In this document: piece by piece, positions 54,601-63,567 of the stretch
How positions within the stretch are numbered: the stretch's first letter is position 1
How the letters are laid out: every line of letters begins with the position of its first letter
From: Commensalibacter melissae
GTDB taxonomy: Bacteria > Pseudomonadota > Alphaproteobacteria > Acetobacterales > Acetobacteraceae
DNA length: 64,000 bases
Direction: 5' to 3'
NCBI RefSeq assembly: GCF_009734185.1
Contig: NZ_CP046393.1
Coordinates: forward strand, 62,001-126,000
Position numbers and translations under genes: made by a program
The notes under the pieces: generated by a model
What the model was told of the DNA's origin: nothing
Seen by the model: the letters and a program-made list of their open reading frames with translations, nothing else
Database searches by the model: none

Positions 54601-55200
54601 AATGTCAATATCCTCGTGCTGGATACAGAGATGTATTCCAATACAGGAGGTCAGGCCTCAAAGGCGACACCGTTCGGATCAATTGCCAAATTTGCATCAA
54701 AGGGAAAAGAAACAATTCGTAAAGATTTGGCGTTAATGGCCATGACATATGATAATGTCTATGTTGCCCAGGTTGCTCTGGGTTCCAATCCGCAACATAC
54801 CCTAAAAGCATTTCGCCAGGCCGAAGCTTATGATGGGCCATCGTTGATCATTGCCTACAGCCACTGCATTGGACAGGGAATAGATATGCGTCATGGATTG
54901 ACCCAACAAAAATTGGCGACAGCATCTGGTTATTGGCCATTATTCCGTTTTGATCCTATGATGCGGAAAATTGGTAAAAATCCTTTCCAACTGGATTCAG
55001 CCAGACCACGTATTGCTTTAAAAGAATATGCGGGTAATGAAATCAGATATCGGAATCTAAAACGGATACGTCCGAATGATGCCGAGGAAATTATGGAAAA
55101 TGCACAAAAGGCAATTGACCGTCGTTATAAACAATATGAGGCCCTGGCATCAATTGAAACGGATGAAGTCAATCCTGTTGTATTGGGATTAAAACATTGA
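51625..55200 (+). CDS. nifJ: Pyruvate:ferredoxin (flavodoxin) oxidoreductase
   Basis: A 1191-residue single-chain PFOR that makes acetyl-CoA and CO2 from pyruvate with reduction of ferredoxin or flavodoxin. It has the pyruvate-binding start DANTAVAHIAYRVNE, then the domain with FGLSADGTVGANKNS, two 4Fe-4S motifs (CVQCGQCSYVCP and CTGCTLCVDVCP), CAGCGETPYLKLL, and the ThDP site GDGWAYDIGYGGLDH with DTEMYSNTGGQ. The single-chain form is the usual NifJ layout and the length is normal. It is oxygen-sensitive in many species, unusual for an obligate aerobe. It follows the Fe-S flavoprotein gene, likely its redox partner. Confidence 0.95.
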   Translation: MTNTIMDANTAVAHIAYRVNEVCAIFPITPSSPMAEHIDEWAAKGIKNIWGNIPLVQEMQSEGGAAGAVHGSLQTGALTTTFTASQGLLLMLPNMFKIAGELTSTVFHVAARSVATSALSIFGDHSDVMASRMTGFGMCCSASVQEAHDLALIMHAVTLEARVPFIHFFDGFRTSHELNTLDIISDEIMAKMIDDEFVIAHRERALNPEKPFIRGTAHNPDTFFQAREAVNPYYNRVIKLVEKYVKRLGDLTGRYHDLIEYVGDSRAEHVIVLMGSAAETADNTAEALIKQGESVGVLKIRLYRPFPSEKFLEFLPTSVKRIAVMDRTKESGALGEPLYLDVMATLAEAVSRGKRRDLPLIIGGRYGLSSKDFTPAMVKAVFDELKTENPRHGFTVGIQDDLTHNSLTYDSSFTIDSDQIKRAMFFGLSADGTVGANKNSVKIIAEDAGEYAQGYFVYDSHKSGAQTVSHLRFGKIPIKAAYLVQRADFVGCHHFHFLYRQDILEHVVEGGVFLLNAHYNADEIWQHLPRLVQQRIIEKKLRFYVVNASKVAQEVGLGMRTNTILQTCFFAISDILPRDKAIEYIKHSIRKTYLVKGEDVVQQNYRAVDAACDSLQQVRVPDRVSSNIDLECPIPADAPEFVHKVIAPMFAGKGDQIPVSLIPADGTFPSGTAVYEKRNVSDFVPEWREDLCVQCGQCSYVCPHSVIRSKTYHDRYLEKAPEGFKTAPLKVRGYPNINYTLQFYVEDCTGCTLCVDVCPAKSPIEPETKAINMTAKESLLEREKRNILFFETLPVDDRSKVNFSNVRGVQFLEPLFQFSGACAGCGETPYLKLLTQLFGDRLQVANATGCSSIYGGNLPVTPWSVNGEGQGPAWSNSLFEDNAEFGLGFRIAVDKQLEVASYLLKRLREEVGTDLADAILNSSQKEESEIQAQRSRVKMLKTRLARLKSDDAKRLLALADYFIRRSIWIVGGDGWAYDIGYGGLDHVLASGENVNILVLDTEMYSNTGGQASKATPFGSIAKFASKGKETIRKDLALMAMTYDNVYVAQVALGSNPQHTLKAFRQAEAYDGPSLIIAYSHCIGQGIDMRHGLTQQKLATASGYWPLFRFDPMMRKIGKNPFQLDSARPRIALKEYAGNEIRYRNLKRIRPNDAEEIMENAQKAIDRRYKQYEALASIETDEVNPVVLGLKH

Positions 55201-55226
55201 GACTAAATTAAAATATGTGATTGATG

Positions 55227-55264
55227 ACACTCCTTGACGATTGCGGTCGAGGGGTGTTTTTATA
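55227..55264 (+). terminator. Rho-independent terminator after nifJ
   Basis: 12-bp arms beginning ACACTCCTTGAC, paired with GTCGAGGGGTGT (two G-U pairs), then a T run ending near 55260. Positioned 27 bases past the nifJ stop. Confidence 0.85.
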
Positions 55265-55388
55265 TTTTGACAATTATATTATCGTTATATTTTTATCAAT
55301 TTGTGAATATAATATTTTTCCAATTGATTATTAGAAAATCAAAAATGGCTTTTTGGATGGTTCTAAAACATTTTAATACAGTTGGGAA

Positions 55389-56207
55389 GTGTCAATCTTG
55401 AATAAAACAACTCCAGCAATTCGGTTGTTAATTTCGGATATTGATGGAACATTGATACCAAACAATAAAATTGTCACAAATGAAACCATTCATGCTGTTC
55501 ATAAAATGAAACAGGCAGGGATTGGATTGTCCCTGGTAAGTAGCAGGCCTGCCTTGGGTATGCGTTTGTATTTGGAGCAATTGAAAATAGAGTTGCCTTT
55601 TGCCGCATTGAATGGCGGAGAAATTCTTGATGTAAAAGGAAATATCCTTTCCAGAATTTGCATGAATCCTGTCCTGATTCTCGATATATGCAATATGCTC
55701 CAGAAGCATAAAATTGAAATATGGCTTTATAGTAGTCTTGAATGGTTCGTATTTACTACTGAAAGTGCTTTTGTGGAGCATGAACAAAAAGCCTTGCAAT
55801 TGCAGCCGAAAATTATTCAAAACATTCAAGAACATGTAACCGATACAATAAAAATCATGGGTATTTCCCAGGATACTGTTTTACTTGATAATCTAGCACA
55901 ACAGATAAAACGACGTCATGGCCGGGAAGTTTCCGCAGTTCATTCTTCAAAAAATTATCTGGATATCTCTCATTTAAAGGCAAATAAAGGATTTGCAGCT
56001 CAGAAAATAGCGGAATTACTTAAAATTCCGTTAAGTAAAACGGCATGTATAGGGGATATGGATAATGATATTCCGATGCTGAAAATTGCAGGAATGCCGA
56101 TTGTTATGGGACAATCAAGTCAAAGGGTAAAACAATATGCTCATCATATTGCACGTACGAATGAGGAAAATGGATGGGCTTATGCTGTTAATCAATTTTT
56201 ACTTTAA
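55389..56207 (+). CDS. Cof-type HAD-IIB family phosphatase
   Basis: A 272-residue haloacid dehalogenase superfamily hydrolase. Motif I is ISDIDGTLI near residue 15, the Cof-type cap follows, and the late motif is ACIGDMDNDIPMLKIAG, with NKGFAAQKIAE as motif III. These enzymes remove phosphate from sugar phosphates, nucleotides or pyridoxal phosphate; the substrate is not readable. The frame starts with GTG (55389), but a TTG at 55398 has GGGAAG 8 bases before it and could be used. It sits between nifJ and pgl. Confidence 0.85.
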   Translation: MSILNKTTPAIRLLISDIDGTLIPNNKIVTNETIHAVHKMKQAGIGLSLVSSRPALGMRLYLEQLKIELPFAALNGGEILDVKGNILSRICMNPVLILDICNMLQKHKIEIWLYSSLEWFVFTTESAFVEHEQKALQLQPKIIQNIQEHVTDTIKIMGISQDTVLLDNLAQQIKRRHGREVSAVHSSKNYLDISHLKANKGFAAQKIAELLKIPLSKTACIGDMDNDIPMLKIAGMPIVMGQSSQRVKQYAHHIARTNEENGWAYAVNQFLL

Positions 56208-56312
56208 TTTAAATGAAAATATTTTAAGTTGTGAAATAATGGTTTAATTTTGTAACCTGAATTGTTGAATCCCGGGCAAGGGTACATAAAAATTATAAAG
56301 AACGAGTTATCT

Positions 56313-57065
56313 ATGACAGACAATATGGAAAAAGGGCATAATGCGAAAACCGGATATGTTCTTGTCTTACCTGATGCAAATGCACAGGCTAATTACCTGG
56401 CTGATATCATTTTGCACCAGATTGAGGAAAAAAAGGATGCGGTTTTCAGGATAGCGTTATCAGGAGGATCCACACCTAAAAAATTATACGAATTATTAGG
56501 GGGAGAGACTTACAGTCATCGACTGCCTTGGGAACGGTTGCATTTGTTTTTCGGTGATGAAAGAATGGTGCCCTATACGGATGAAGCCAGCAATTTCCGT
56601 ATGGTTACCGAGGCTTTGCTTAATCATGTGAATATTCCATTTAGGAATGTTCATCCGATGCCTATTTTAGAAGATGTGGAAAAAGCTGCGCGATTATACG
56701 AAGAAAATTTACAGCATGAATATGGATCAAGGGTATTGAAGAATGGGGAACCCTTATTTGATATCGTTTTATTGGGACTGGGGACAGATGGTCATACGGC
56801 TTCACTTTTTCCTGACACAGCTGTTTTGGAGGAAAAACAGAAGTGGGTTTCTTGGTGTCAACCAAAAGACGCCCCTCATAGAAGAATGACATTGACCTAT
56901 CCAGCAATTGCTTCCAGCCGTTTGGTTATATTTGTAGTGAGTGGAGAAAACAAGGTTAAGATTTTCCGTGAAGTAAGGGAAGAGAATGCAATATATCCCT
57001 CTTCAAAAATTGAAACGGAAGGAGAGGTTCACTGGATTTTGGATAAAGCGGCCGGTGGTGAATAA
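56313..57065 (+). CDS. pgl: 6-phosphogluconolactonase
   Basis: About 250 residues, hydrolysing 6-phosphogluconolactone in the oxidative pentose-phosphate branch. Typical motifs: RIALSGGSTPKKLYELL, FFGDERMVPYTDEASNFRM, and LLGLGTDGHTASLFPDT with the catalytic His, then RRMTLTYPAI. The ATG at 56313 is preferred; the frame reaches a TTG 17 codons upstream with no family similarity. It is 42 bases upstream of rpiA, and rpiA and gntK follow at short intervals, so these three form an operon. zwf is not in the window. Confidence 0.93.
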   Translation: MTDNMEKGHNAKTGYVLVLPDANAQANYLADIILHQIEEKKDAVFRIALSGGSTPKKLYELLGGETYSHRLPWERLHLFFGDERMVPYTDEASNFRMVTEALLNHVNIPFRNVHPMPILEDVEKAARLYEENLQHEYGSRVLKNGEPLFDIVLLGLGTDGHTASLFPDTAVLEEKQKWVSWCQPKDAPHRRMTLTYPAIASSRLVIFVVSGENKVKIFREVREENAIYPSSKIETEGEVHWILDKAAGGE

Positions 57066-57106
57066 AAGAAGTCAGTAATTGGATAACGAAAGAATACTAG
57101 ATAGAG

Positions 57107-57805
57107 ATGGATGCACAACAAATCGTTAAATATAAAGAGCAACTTGGAAAAATAGGGGCTTCATTAGTTTCGCAAGGGATGAAAGTTGGATTGGGAAGTG
57201 GGAGTACCGCTGCATGTGTTATCCGATCTTTAGGCAAGCGGTGGCAAGAGGAAGGGTTGCGTTTTGAAGGTGTGCCTTCCTCGATTGCGTCGGCCAAGCT
57301 GGCCGAATCTTACGGAATTGAACTGACAACATTGGGGGAATGTCCAGAATTGGATATTGCCATTGATGGGGCAGATGAGGTTACGCATCAAGGATTACAG
57401 TTAATTAAGGGGTTGGGTGGCGCTTTATTACGAGAAAAAATTGTTCGCTATGCAGCCAAAAAATTTGTTATAGTCGTTGATGAACGTAAATTAGTCGATA
57501 AGCTTGGTGAGCATACACCTGTTCCAGTTGAGGTTACCCCTTTCGGTTGGGAAGCCACAATGAAACATTTGGAAAAAATTGGAGCATCAATAAAAGTTCG
57601 GGTCAAGAATGATCATCCTGATTTTTTCCTGACGGATGGTGGGAACATGATTCTGGATTGTGATTTTGGAATTATTGACGATCCTGTACGGCTAGAGAAA
57701 GATATCATTTCGATTGCTGGGGTTATCGAAAGCGGTTTATTTATTAATTGTACGGATGAGGCTTTAGTCGCAGGCTATAACGGGATTCAGCATTTATATA
57801 AGTAA
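57107..57805 (+). CDS. rpiA: Ribose-5-phosphate isomerase A
   Basis: A 232-residue RpiA. Motifs match the family: VGLGSGSTAACVI near residue 25, LDIAIDGADEV, KGLGGALLREKIV and VIVVDERKLVDKLG with the phosphate and catalytic residues, then GGNMILDCDF. It converts ribose 5-phosphate and ribulose 5-phosphate into each other. Its presence makes a second, RpiB-type ribose isomerase in the window less necessary and supports a different job for the 34378-34836 protein. gntK follows after 13 bases. Confidence 0.95.
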   Translation: MDAQQIVKYKEQLGKIGASLVSQGMKVGLGSGSTAACVIRSLGKRWQEEGLRFEGVPSSIASAKLAESYGIELTTLGECPELDIAIDGADEVTHQGLQLIKGLGGALLREKIVRYAAKKFVIVVDERKLVDKLGEHTPVPVEVTPFGWEATMKHLEKIGASIKVRVKNDHPDFFLTDGGNMILDCDFGIIDDPVRLEKDIISIAGVIESGLFINCTDEALVAGYNGIQHLYK

Positions 57806-57818
57806 AAGGAACACATCA

Positions 57819-58361
57819 ATGTCTTTGTCCACGAATGATAATGTACAGATTAGGCCTTGTTTATTGGTGATAATGGGTGTTTCGGGATGTGGAAAAACGA
57901 CATTGGCAAAAGGTTTGGATCAGTATCTTGACTGGCCTTTTCAGGAAGGGGACTCTTTTCATTCACAACATAATATCCAGAAAATGTCAGAAGGCAAACC
58001 TCTAACAGATAGCGATCGTTGGCCATGGCTGGAAAAATGTCATGCATGGTTGAAGGCATGTGCGGAAGAACATGGTGGGAAAGGGGTGTTAACATGTTCC
58101 GCCCTAAAAAGATCCTATCGTGATTTCTTGCGCAAGGGCATTAGGAAACCTTTCTATTTTGTAAATTTAAAAGTTCCATATGATGTTCTTCTTCAACGTA
58201 TTGAAAAACGTGAAGGGCATTTTATGCCCGCAAGTTTACTGGATACACAGCTGAAAAGCTTTGAACCGCTCCAGGTGGATGAGCCTCATATAGAAATTGA
58301 CATGTCCCATCCGCTTGAAACGGTTATTCGAGATACACTAATGAAATTACAGCAACTTTAG
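57819..58361 (+). CDS. gntK: Gluconokinase, GntK type
   Basis: A 180-residue P-loop kinase phosphorylating gluconate to 6-phosphogluconate, which feeds Gnd directly. The Walker A loop is MGVSGCGKTTLAKGL (about residues 18-32), then EGDSFHSQHNIQKMSEGKPLTDSDRWPWL and the TCSALKRSYRDFLR segment of the family. The gene ends at 58361 and the convergent TonB-receptor gene ends at 58362, leaving no gap. Acetic acid bacteria make much gluconate by membrane oxidation, so an enzyme returning it to the pentose-phosphate route makes sense here. Confidence 0.95.
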   Translation: MSLSTNDNVQIRPCLLVIMGVSGCGKTTLAKGLDQYLDWPFQEGDSFHSQHNIQKMSEGKPLTDSDRWPWLEKCHAWLKACAEEHGGKGVLTCSALKRSYRDFLRKGIRKPFYFVNLKVPYDVLLQRIEKREGHFMPASLLDTQLKSFEPLQVDEPHIEIDMSHPLETVIRDTLMKLQQL

Positions 58362-60569
58362 TTAAAAGCTGGCAGTCAGGGCGATATTAAAAGAACGACC
58401 CAGACCAGGCAGGGCACGCAATTCGTTAGTTGTGATTAAATCCCCTAAGGACATTCCTCCCAAAGGAAGATAATATTTTTTGTTGGCGATATTTTCTATG
58501 CTTGCATCTAGGCGAAGCATACGCCATGTATAACTCCCCCCGATATTGAACAAAACATAGCCAGGTGTTTTCGGTTCACGACGCATAGGGTCAACCTGAC
58601 TTTTTGTATTGACGAAATTTGCCTCAATCCTGCCAGTCCATGGACCAAAATATTCATTAAGGCTTATCATTCCATTTAATGGCATCATGTGATAAAGGCT
58701 GTTGTGATTGGTTCGATCTTGACCCATAACCCAGTTGATATTTCCTTTCAATATGCCTTGACCATATTTCTTATTGTTCCATAATTTATAGGATTCAGCA
58801 GTGTTAATTCCATAGATTTGGGCGTTATGATTATCAAACTGTAATTTTGAGACAGTTGTATTTTGACGTGTTCGCATACTCCCAAGGTAATTAACGTTGA
58901 TGTAATGGTGAATATAGGTATAGAAGGGTTGAACTTTGACCTCCCATATATCCTGGTGTGGATCGTGAAAGTCAAAGGTTGTGCTGACGGTATTGCCTAC
59001 TTCCGGTTTGAGGTTGAGATTGCCGATATAACCATTTCCATCACCAAACCAGCCAATCATGCGCATGGCCATTGGAGATGTGCCCCAAGTATAACGTTCA
59101 TATAAATTTGGAGAACGACTTTTCCGAGCATACCCACCTTCCCAGGTAAAGGATTTATTGACTGTCCATCGTGCCATGGCTGTAACATCAAAATTGGTAT
59201 CGGTATGGCCACGGTTTGCAGTATTGAAATTATGAATGGCTTTCCGTTCCTCGGCATTTATTCCATTGATGCCTTGGTATCCAGATATTCTCCCTGTATT
59301 CATCATGACCAGATCATTTCGAAAACCGAGAAGGGTTGTGACTTTTGGGGTCCATTGGGCTTCCCATTCAGCAAAATTTCCCAATCGATCCCGATGGCCA
59401 TTATTGATATTGTGATAGGTATGAGGTCCCATCATCATGTTTTTTTGTAGGGGGGGCCACCAGTCATTTAAACCTGAATGATCGAAAGAGCTGCCAATCC
59501 GTAACGTGTTATGATTATCTATGAATACCGTTGCCTTAACATTATATCCAGCTGTACGACCATCAATGTTCATGGGCATTCCTTTCGTGGCGGAATGGCC
59601 GCCTTTATTGCTGAGCATATTCATGGCATGGGTGACACGTTGCCAATAGCCTCTTGCTTCAATTGTTCCCCAATCGAAGTCACCCTTATATTTTCCATTG
59701 ACAAAAATGGAGCGATTATTGGTCATATCCATATATTGATTGGGAAAACCTTCATAGGGTGTGTCAGATTGTCCATAGGTCAAAGAGAATAAATGGTTAT
59801 CTTTTTTATAACCTAGGGTCACATCATGATTGAATGTTTTATAAGCAGAAGAATATACTTTTCCACCTCCGCTGCCTGCATGATAATTGCGGGATTGAGA
59901 CCATGACCCGTTATAGCGGAGACTTAAATGTTTATTGGCAACAGTAATGTTTCCAGCAGTTCCTACGCCTGAACCATTACTATGATAAAAGCTTGAGACT
60001 TCTCCTTTGATGAGAATTTTTTTGTTTTTTTCTGCAAAAAGAGGATCTTTTCGTTGGATATCAATTGATCCGGCCAGGCTGTCCCCTCCCATACTTACGG
60101 GTGTGATACCGGCAATGATTTTGGCTGTTGCAACATCATGGGGATTAAGATAGGAAATGGCAGGATTCATATGGTTTGGACAATCCCCATTGATACGCAT
60201 ACCATCAATGAACGTGGCCACCCGATTATCCGCCATTCCGTTAATTACGGGTAAAGAGGCAATACGACCCGCACCATATTGACTGATACCCATTTGATTT
60301 TTGAAAAGATCCATTGGGTTTGGACTGTTATTAACAATATCCTTTAATTTATTCTTTTTTAAAAAAATTGAATTGGGTGGATTTGTGGAAAAGTCTGGGA
60401 TGTCTTCTGATTCAATATGTATTTCTGGAACTGGTGCAGTGGTATTGGTTCTTGAAAGAGAGGTTTTATTTTGTGTAATGTTTTTTTGTGCTTTTCCATT
60501 AAAGGGGTAAAGAGAACACAATAATAAAAAAAGGTAAAATTTACATGTACAATGCCATCGATAAGACAT
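58362..60569 (-). CDS. TonB-dependent outer-membrane receptor, probable copper receptor
   Basis: A 735-residue TonB-dependent receptor. A signal sequence (about 12-27, then GKAQ) precedes a plug domain with GMRINGDCPNHMNP, IIAGITPVSMGGDSLAG and the barrel, ending in the aromatic NIALTASF. CPNHMNP and many Met/His residues in loops (MNMLSNKGGHS, KNMMMGPHTYH) suggest metal, most likely copper, as in the NosA/OprC-like receptors. The DUF2946 gene and a TonB gene just beyond, usual companions of copper receptors, support this. Haem or siderophore transport cannot be excluded. No Fur box was recognised. Confidence 0.78.
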   Translation of the reverse strand: MSYRWHCTCKFYLFLLLCSLYPFNGKAQKNITQNKTSLSRTNTTAPVPEIHIESEDIPDFSTNPPNSIFLKKNKLKDIVNNSPNPMDLFKNQMGISQYGAGRIASLPVINGMADNRVATFIDGMRINGDCPNHMNPAISYLNPHDVATAKIIAGITPVSMGGDSLAGSIDIQRKDPLFAEKNKKILIKGEVSSFYHSNGSGVGTAGNITVANKHLSLRYNGSWSQSRNYHAGSGGGKVYSSAYKTFNHDVTLGYKKDNHLFSLTYGQSDTPYEGFPNQYMDMTNNRSIFVNGKYKGDFDWGTIEARGYWQRVTHAMNMLSNKGGHSATKGMPMNIDGRTAGYNVKATVFIDNHNTLRIGSSFDHSGLNDWWPPLQKNMMMGPHTYHNINNGHRDRLGNFAEWEAQWTPKVTTLLGFRNDLVMMNTGRISGYQGINGINAEERKAIHNFNTANRGHTDTNFDVTAMARWTVNKSFTWEGGYARKSRSPNLYERYTWGTSPMAMRMIGWFGDGNGYIGNLNLKPEVGNTVSTTFDFHDPHQDIWEVKVQPFYTYIHHYINVNYLGSMRTRQNTTVSKLQFDNHNAQIYGINTAESYKLWNNKKYGQGILKGNINWVMGQDRTNHNSLYHMMPLNGMISLNEYFGPWTGRIEANFVNTKSQVDPMRREPKTPGYVLFNIGGSYTWRMLRLDASIENIANKKYYLPLGGMSLGDLITTNELRALPGLGRSFNIALTASF

Positions 60570-60643
60570 AGATTAACCTGATATAATAATGATAAAGGAA
60601 TAATTTGGTCATAATATCTGTATGACCATTAGAACTATCAGTG

Positions 60644-61093
60644 TTAATAAAGGGGTGGTGCACGGGGTAGTTGCGTATTCAAGGGTAATATCGGGGGAGG
60701 TTGAGCCTGATAAACCTTGCGCTTCAAAAAAAGATGAATAATTGTCAATTGGGGAAAGATAAGTAATAAATTTAACAAGGGGTTTGGAACAGCCAATCCA
60801 TTACAGAGGGGACAAACAAAGATTCCATGATGTTGTTGATTGTGTTGGGAGTGTTGATCCGTTTTCTTGCTTATCTTAGAGTGGGAGAAAGTGGCAGTGT
60901 CACACATCGTCATTGACATGTATGCATGCTGATTTTGCATCATTGGACAATGCCAAAGCGAGGTAAATGTAAAAGGTAAAAGAATTAAATGACTTATAAA
61001 CAGAAACAGGACAATAATAACAGAATATAAAGATACAGGATAAGAATCTTTATTTTTTTTTACCCATATATTTGTTGTAGAGGATAAAATCAT
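60644..61093 (-). CDS. DUF2946-family protein (metal-associated)
   Basis: About 149 residues from ATG 61093, which has AAGG 5 bases upstream; the open frame extends to 61249, but that would overlap the divergent tonB start. A hydrophobic N-terminal segment (about 23-45) is followed by a His/Met-rich stretch with CPMMQNQHAYMSMTMC and HSQHNQQHH, then a CPLC motif and a second hydrophobic segment, ending near RAPP as in DUF2946 proteins. DUF2946 genes usually stand beside copper-type TonB receptors, and Cys/His/Met content suits a copper role. It lies 74 bases upstream of the receptor gene on the same strand. Confidence 0.75.
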   Translation of the reverse strand: MILSSTTNIWVKKNKDSYPVSLYSVIIVLFLFISHLILLPFTFTSLWHCPMMQNQHAYMSMTMCDTATFSHSKISKKTDQHSQHNQQHHGIFVCPLCNGLAVPNPLLNLLLIFPQLTIIHLFLKRKVYQAQPPPILPLNTQLPRAPPLY

Positions 61094-61239
61094 TAATGCC
61101 TTGGTCAAGTATTGAAGATCATCATTATTTATTTGATTAAAATTATGGACAAAGTCAAATTTCTTTTTAGTATTTGAATGTTTTGTTTTATAGATAGAAT
61201 AGAATAAAGGCTCTTTACCTCTAATATATTTGAGCAAAT

Positions 61240-62025
61240 ATGGCATCAAGGATTATGAAACAGGAACCTATCTGTCCTTCTCTGAATCAGAAAACGATTT
61301 TATCATCATTTCCAAAAAGGACGTTAGTTTTTTCCGAACATGTCAATTCAGTAGGGATAGAGCTGGCCTGTACGGTTGCTGTTCTATTTAATATAATTGT
61401 TTTCCTGCTAATGTTTTTTTGTTTACATGTAAAGAAAGAAGTTTTCCCACTCTCTTCAATGGTCGTGGTTCAATTTCAAGAAGGGATGAAATCTCTTTCC
61501 TCATTGGATGCAATTGCAGAAAATAAAACGGATGATCTGAAGGCAGTAACCATCCCCGTGGCCAGAAGTCCTGTCAATGCTTTGCCAGCCATGAACGTAT
61601 TGCAAAAAATTTCAGTGCCAACCACTCAGGACCAATCGAGTAATCGTAACATTTCCAAAAATAAAATGGCTGCTCAATCAGCAATGGGACAGCAGAAAAG
61701 GCAAGATAGGGGAATGGAGCAGAAAGCCAAACCATCAATACCTTTAGTCAGTCACAACTTTCCATTGCAACGCTGCTCATCACCAAAAAGCACTTATCCC
61801 TTGGCTGCCCGTAGAAGACATGAACAGGGTGTTGCAAAGGTTGCATTGCAAATTTTGTCAAATGGACAGGTTGGTCAGGTAAAAATTGTTGAGACAAGTG
61901 GTTTTGTTGATTTGGATCGGGCTGCAATCGAGGCAGTCCAACAAATAAAATGCAGTGCACTGGAAGATAATGATACGCTTGTTCAGACAACAACCACGGT
62001 TCATTTTGAGTTAAGACACAACTAA
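61240..62025 (+). CDS. tonB: TonB-family energy transducer
   Basis: A 261-residue TonB. A membrane anchor spans about residues 44-66 (CTVAVLFNIIVFLLMFF), a long low-complexity Gln/Lys/Ser-rich linker follows, and the TonB C-terminal domain begins YPLAARRRHEQGVAKVALQI (about 185), with GFVDLDRAAIEAVQQIKC. The linker lacks the strong Pro/Lys repeats of classical TonB. It is divergent from DUF2946 and the receptor and probably drives that receptor. The ATG at 61240 and an ATG at 61255 are both possible starts; ribosome sites are weak. No exbB/exbD beside it. Confidence 0.85.
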   Translation: MASRIMKQEPICPSLNQKTILSSFPKRTLVFSEHVNSVGIELACTVAVLFNIIVFLLMFFCLHVKKEVFPLSSMVVVQFQEGMKSLSSLDAIAENKTDDLKAVTIPVARSPVNALPAMNVLQKISVPTTQDQSSNRNISKNKMAAQSAMGQQKRQDRGMEQKAKPSIPLVSHNFPLQRCSSPKSTYPLAARRRHEQGVAKVALQILSNGQVGQVKIVETSGFVDLDRAAIEAVQQIKCSALEDNDTLVQTTTTVHFELRHN

Positions 62026-62421
62026 AAATATATTAAGTAGTATTCATGTATAATTGAATAATATTTATGATCGGTTCAGCTGATATATATGTTTTTATAT
62101 TATATAGTTTATTTGGTTATTGCCATTTTATTTTTAAAATTGAAATAGGTTTAAATTAAAAATACTTTTTCGGGAAGATTATCTGAAGTAAGAATATATC
62201 AAGAAAGAAAATTCTATCAATGCCTGTTTGGGGTTTATGGATTGATTATTTTCAAACTGTTGGAACCAGAAGACTATAATAAATTGTAACTTAAATTGAG
62301 TCATGAAATTCAATTTCATAGATATAATCTTTACTTTGAAACTGTTTGTTTGGTTTATAAAATCCTTGGTTTTAATATTTAATTGAATAAATTAATTTTT
62401 GTATCAGAAGGGTGATTATAG
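62026..62421. other. Gene-free spacer upstream of frmA, with one very short ORF
   Basis: About 395 AT-rich bases. A 19-codon ORF lies at 62220-62279 (MPVWGLWIDYFQTVGTRRL), with AGAAAG about 10 bases before its ATG, but I recognise no family. It might be a leader peptide or a gene remnant. A GAAGGG ribosome site precedes the frmA start. No formaldehyde-responsive regulator gene (frmR) is seen. Confidence 0.35.
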
Positions 62422-63540
<1,119 letters not shown>

Positions 63541-63567
63541 TTTCAGATAGGTTTGACAGGAAATATT

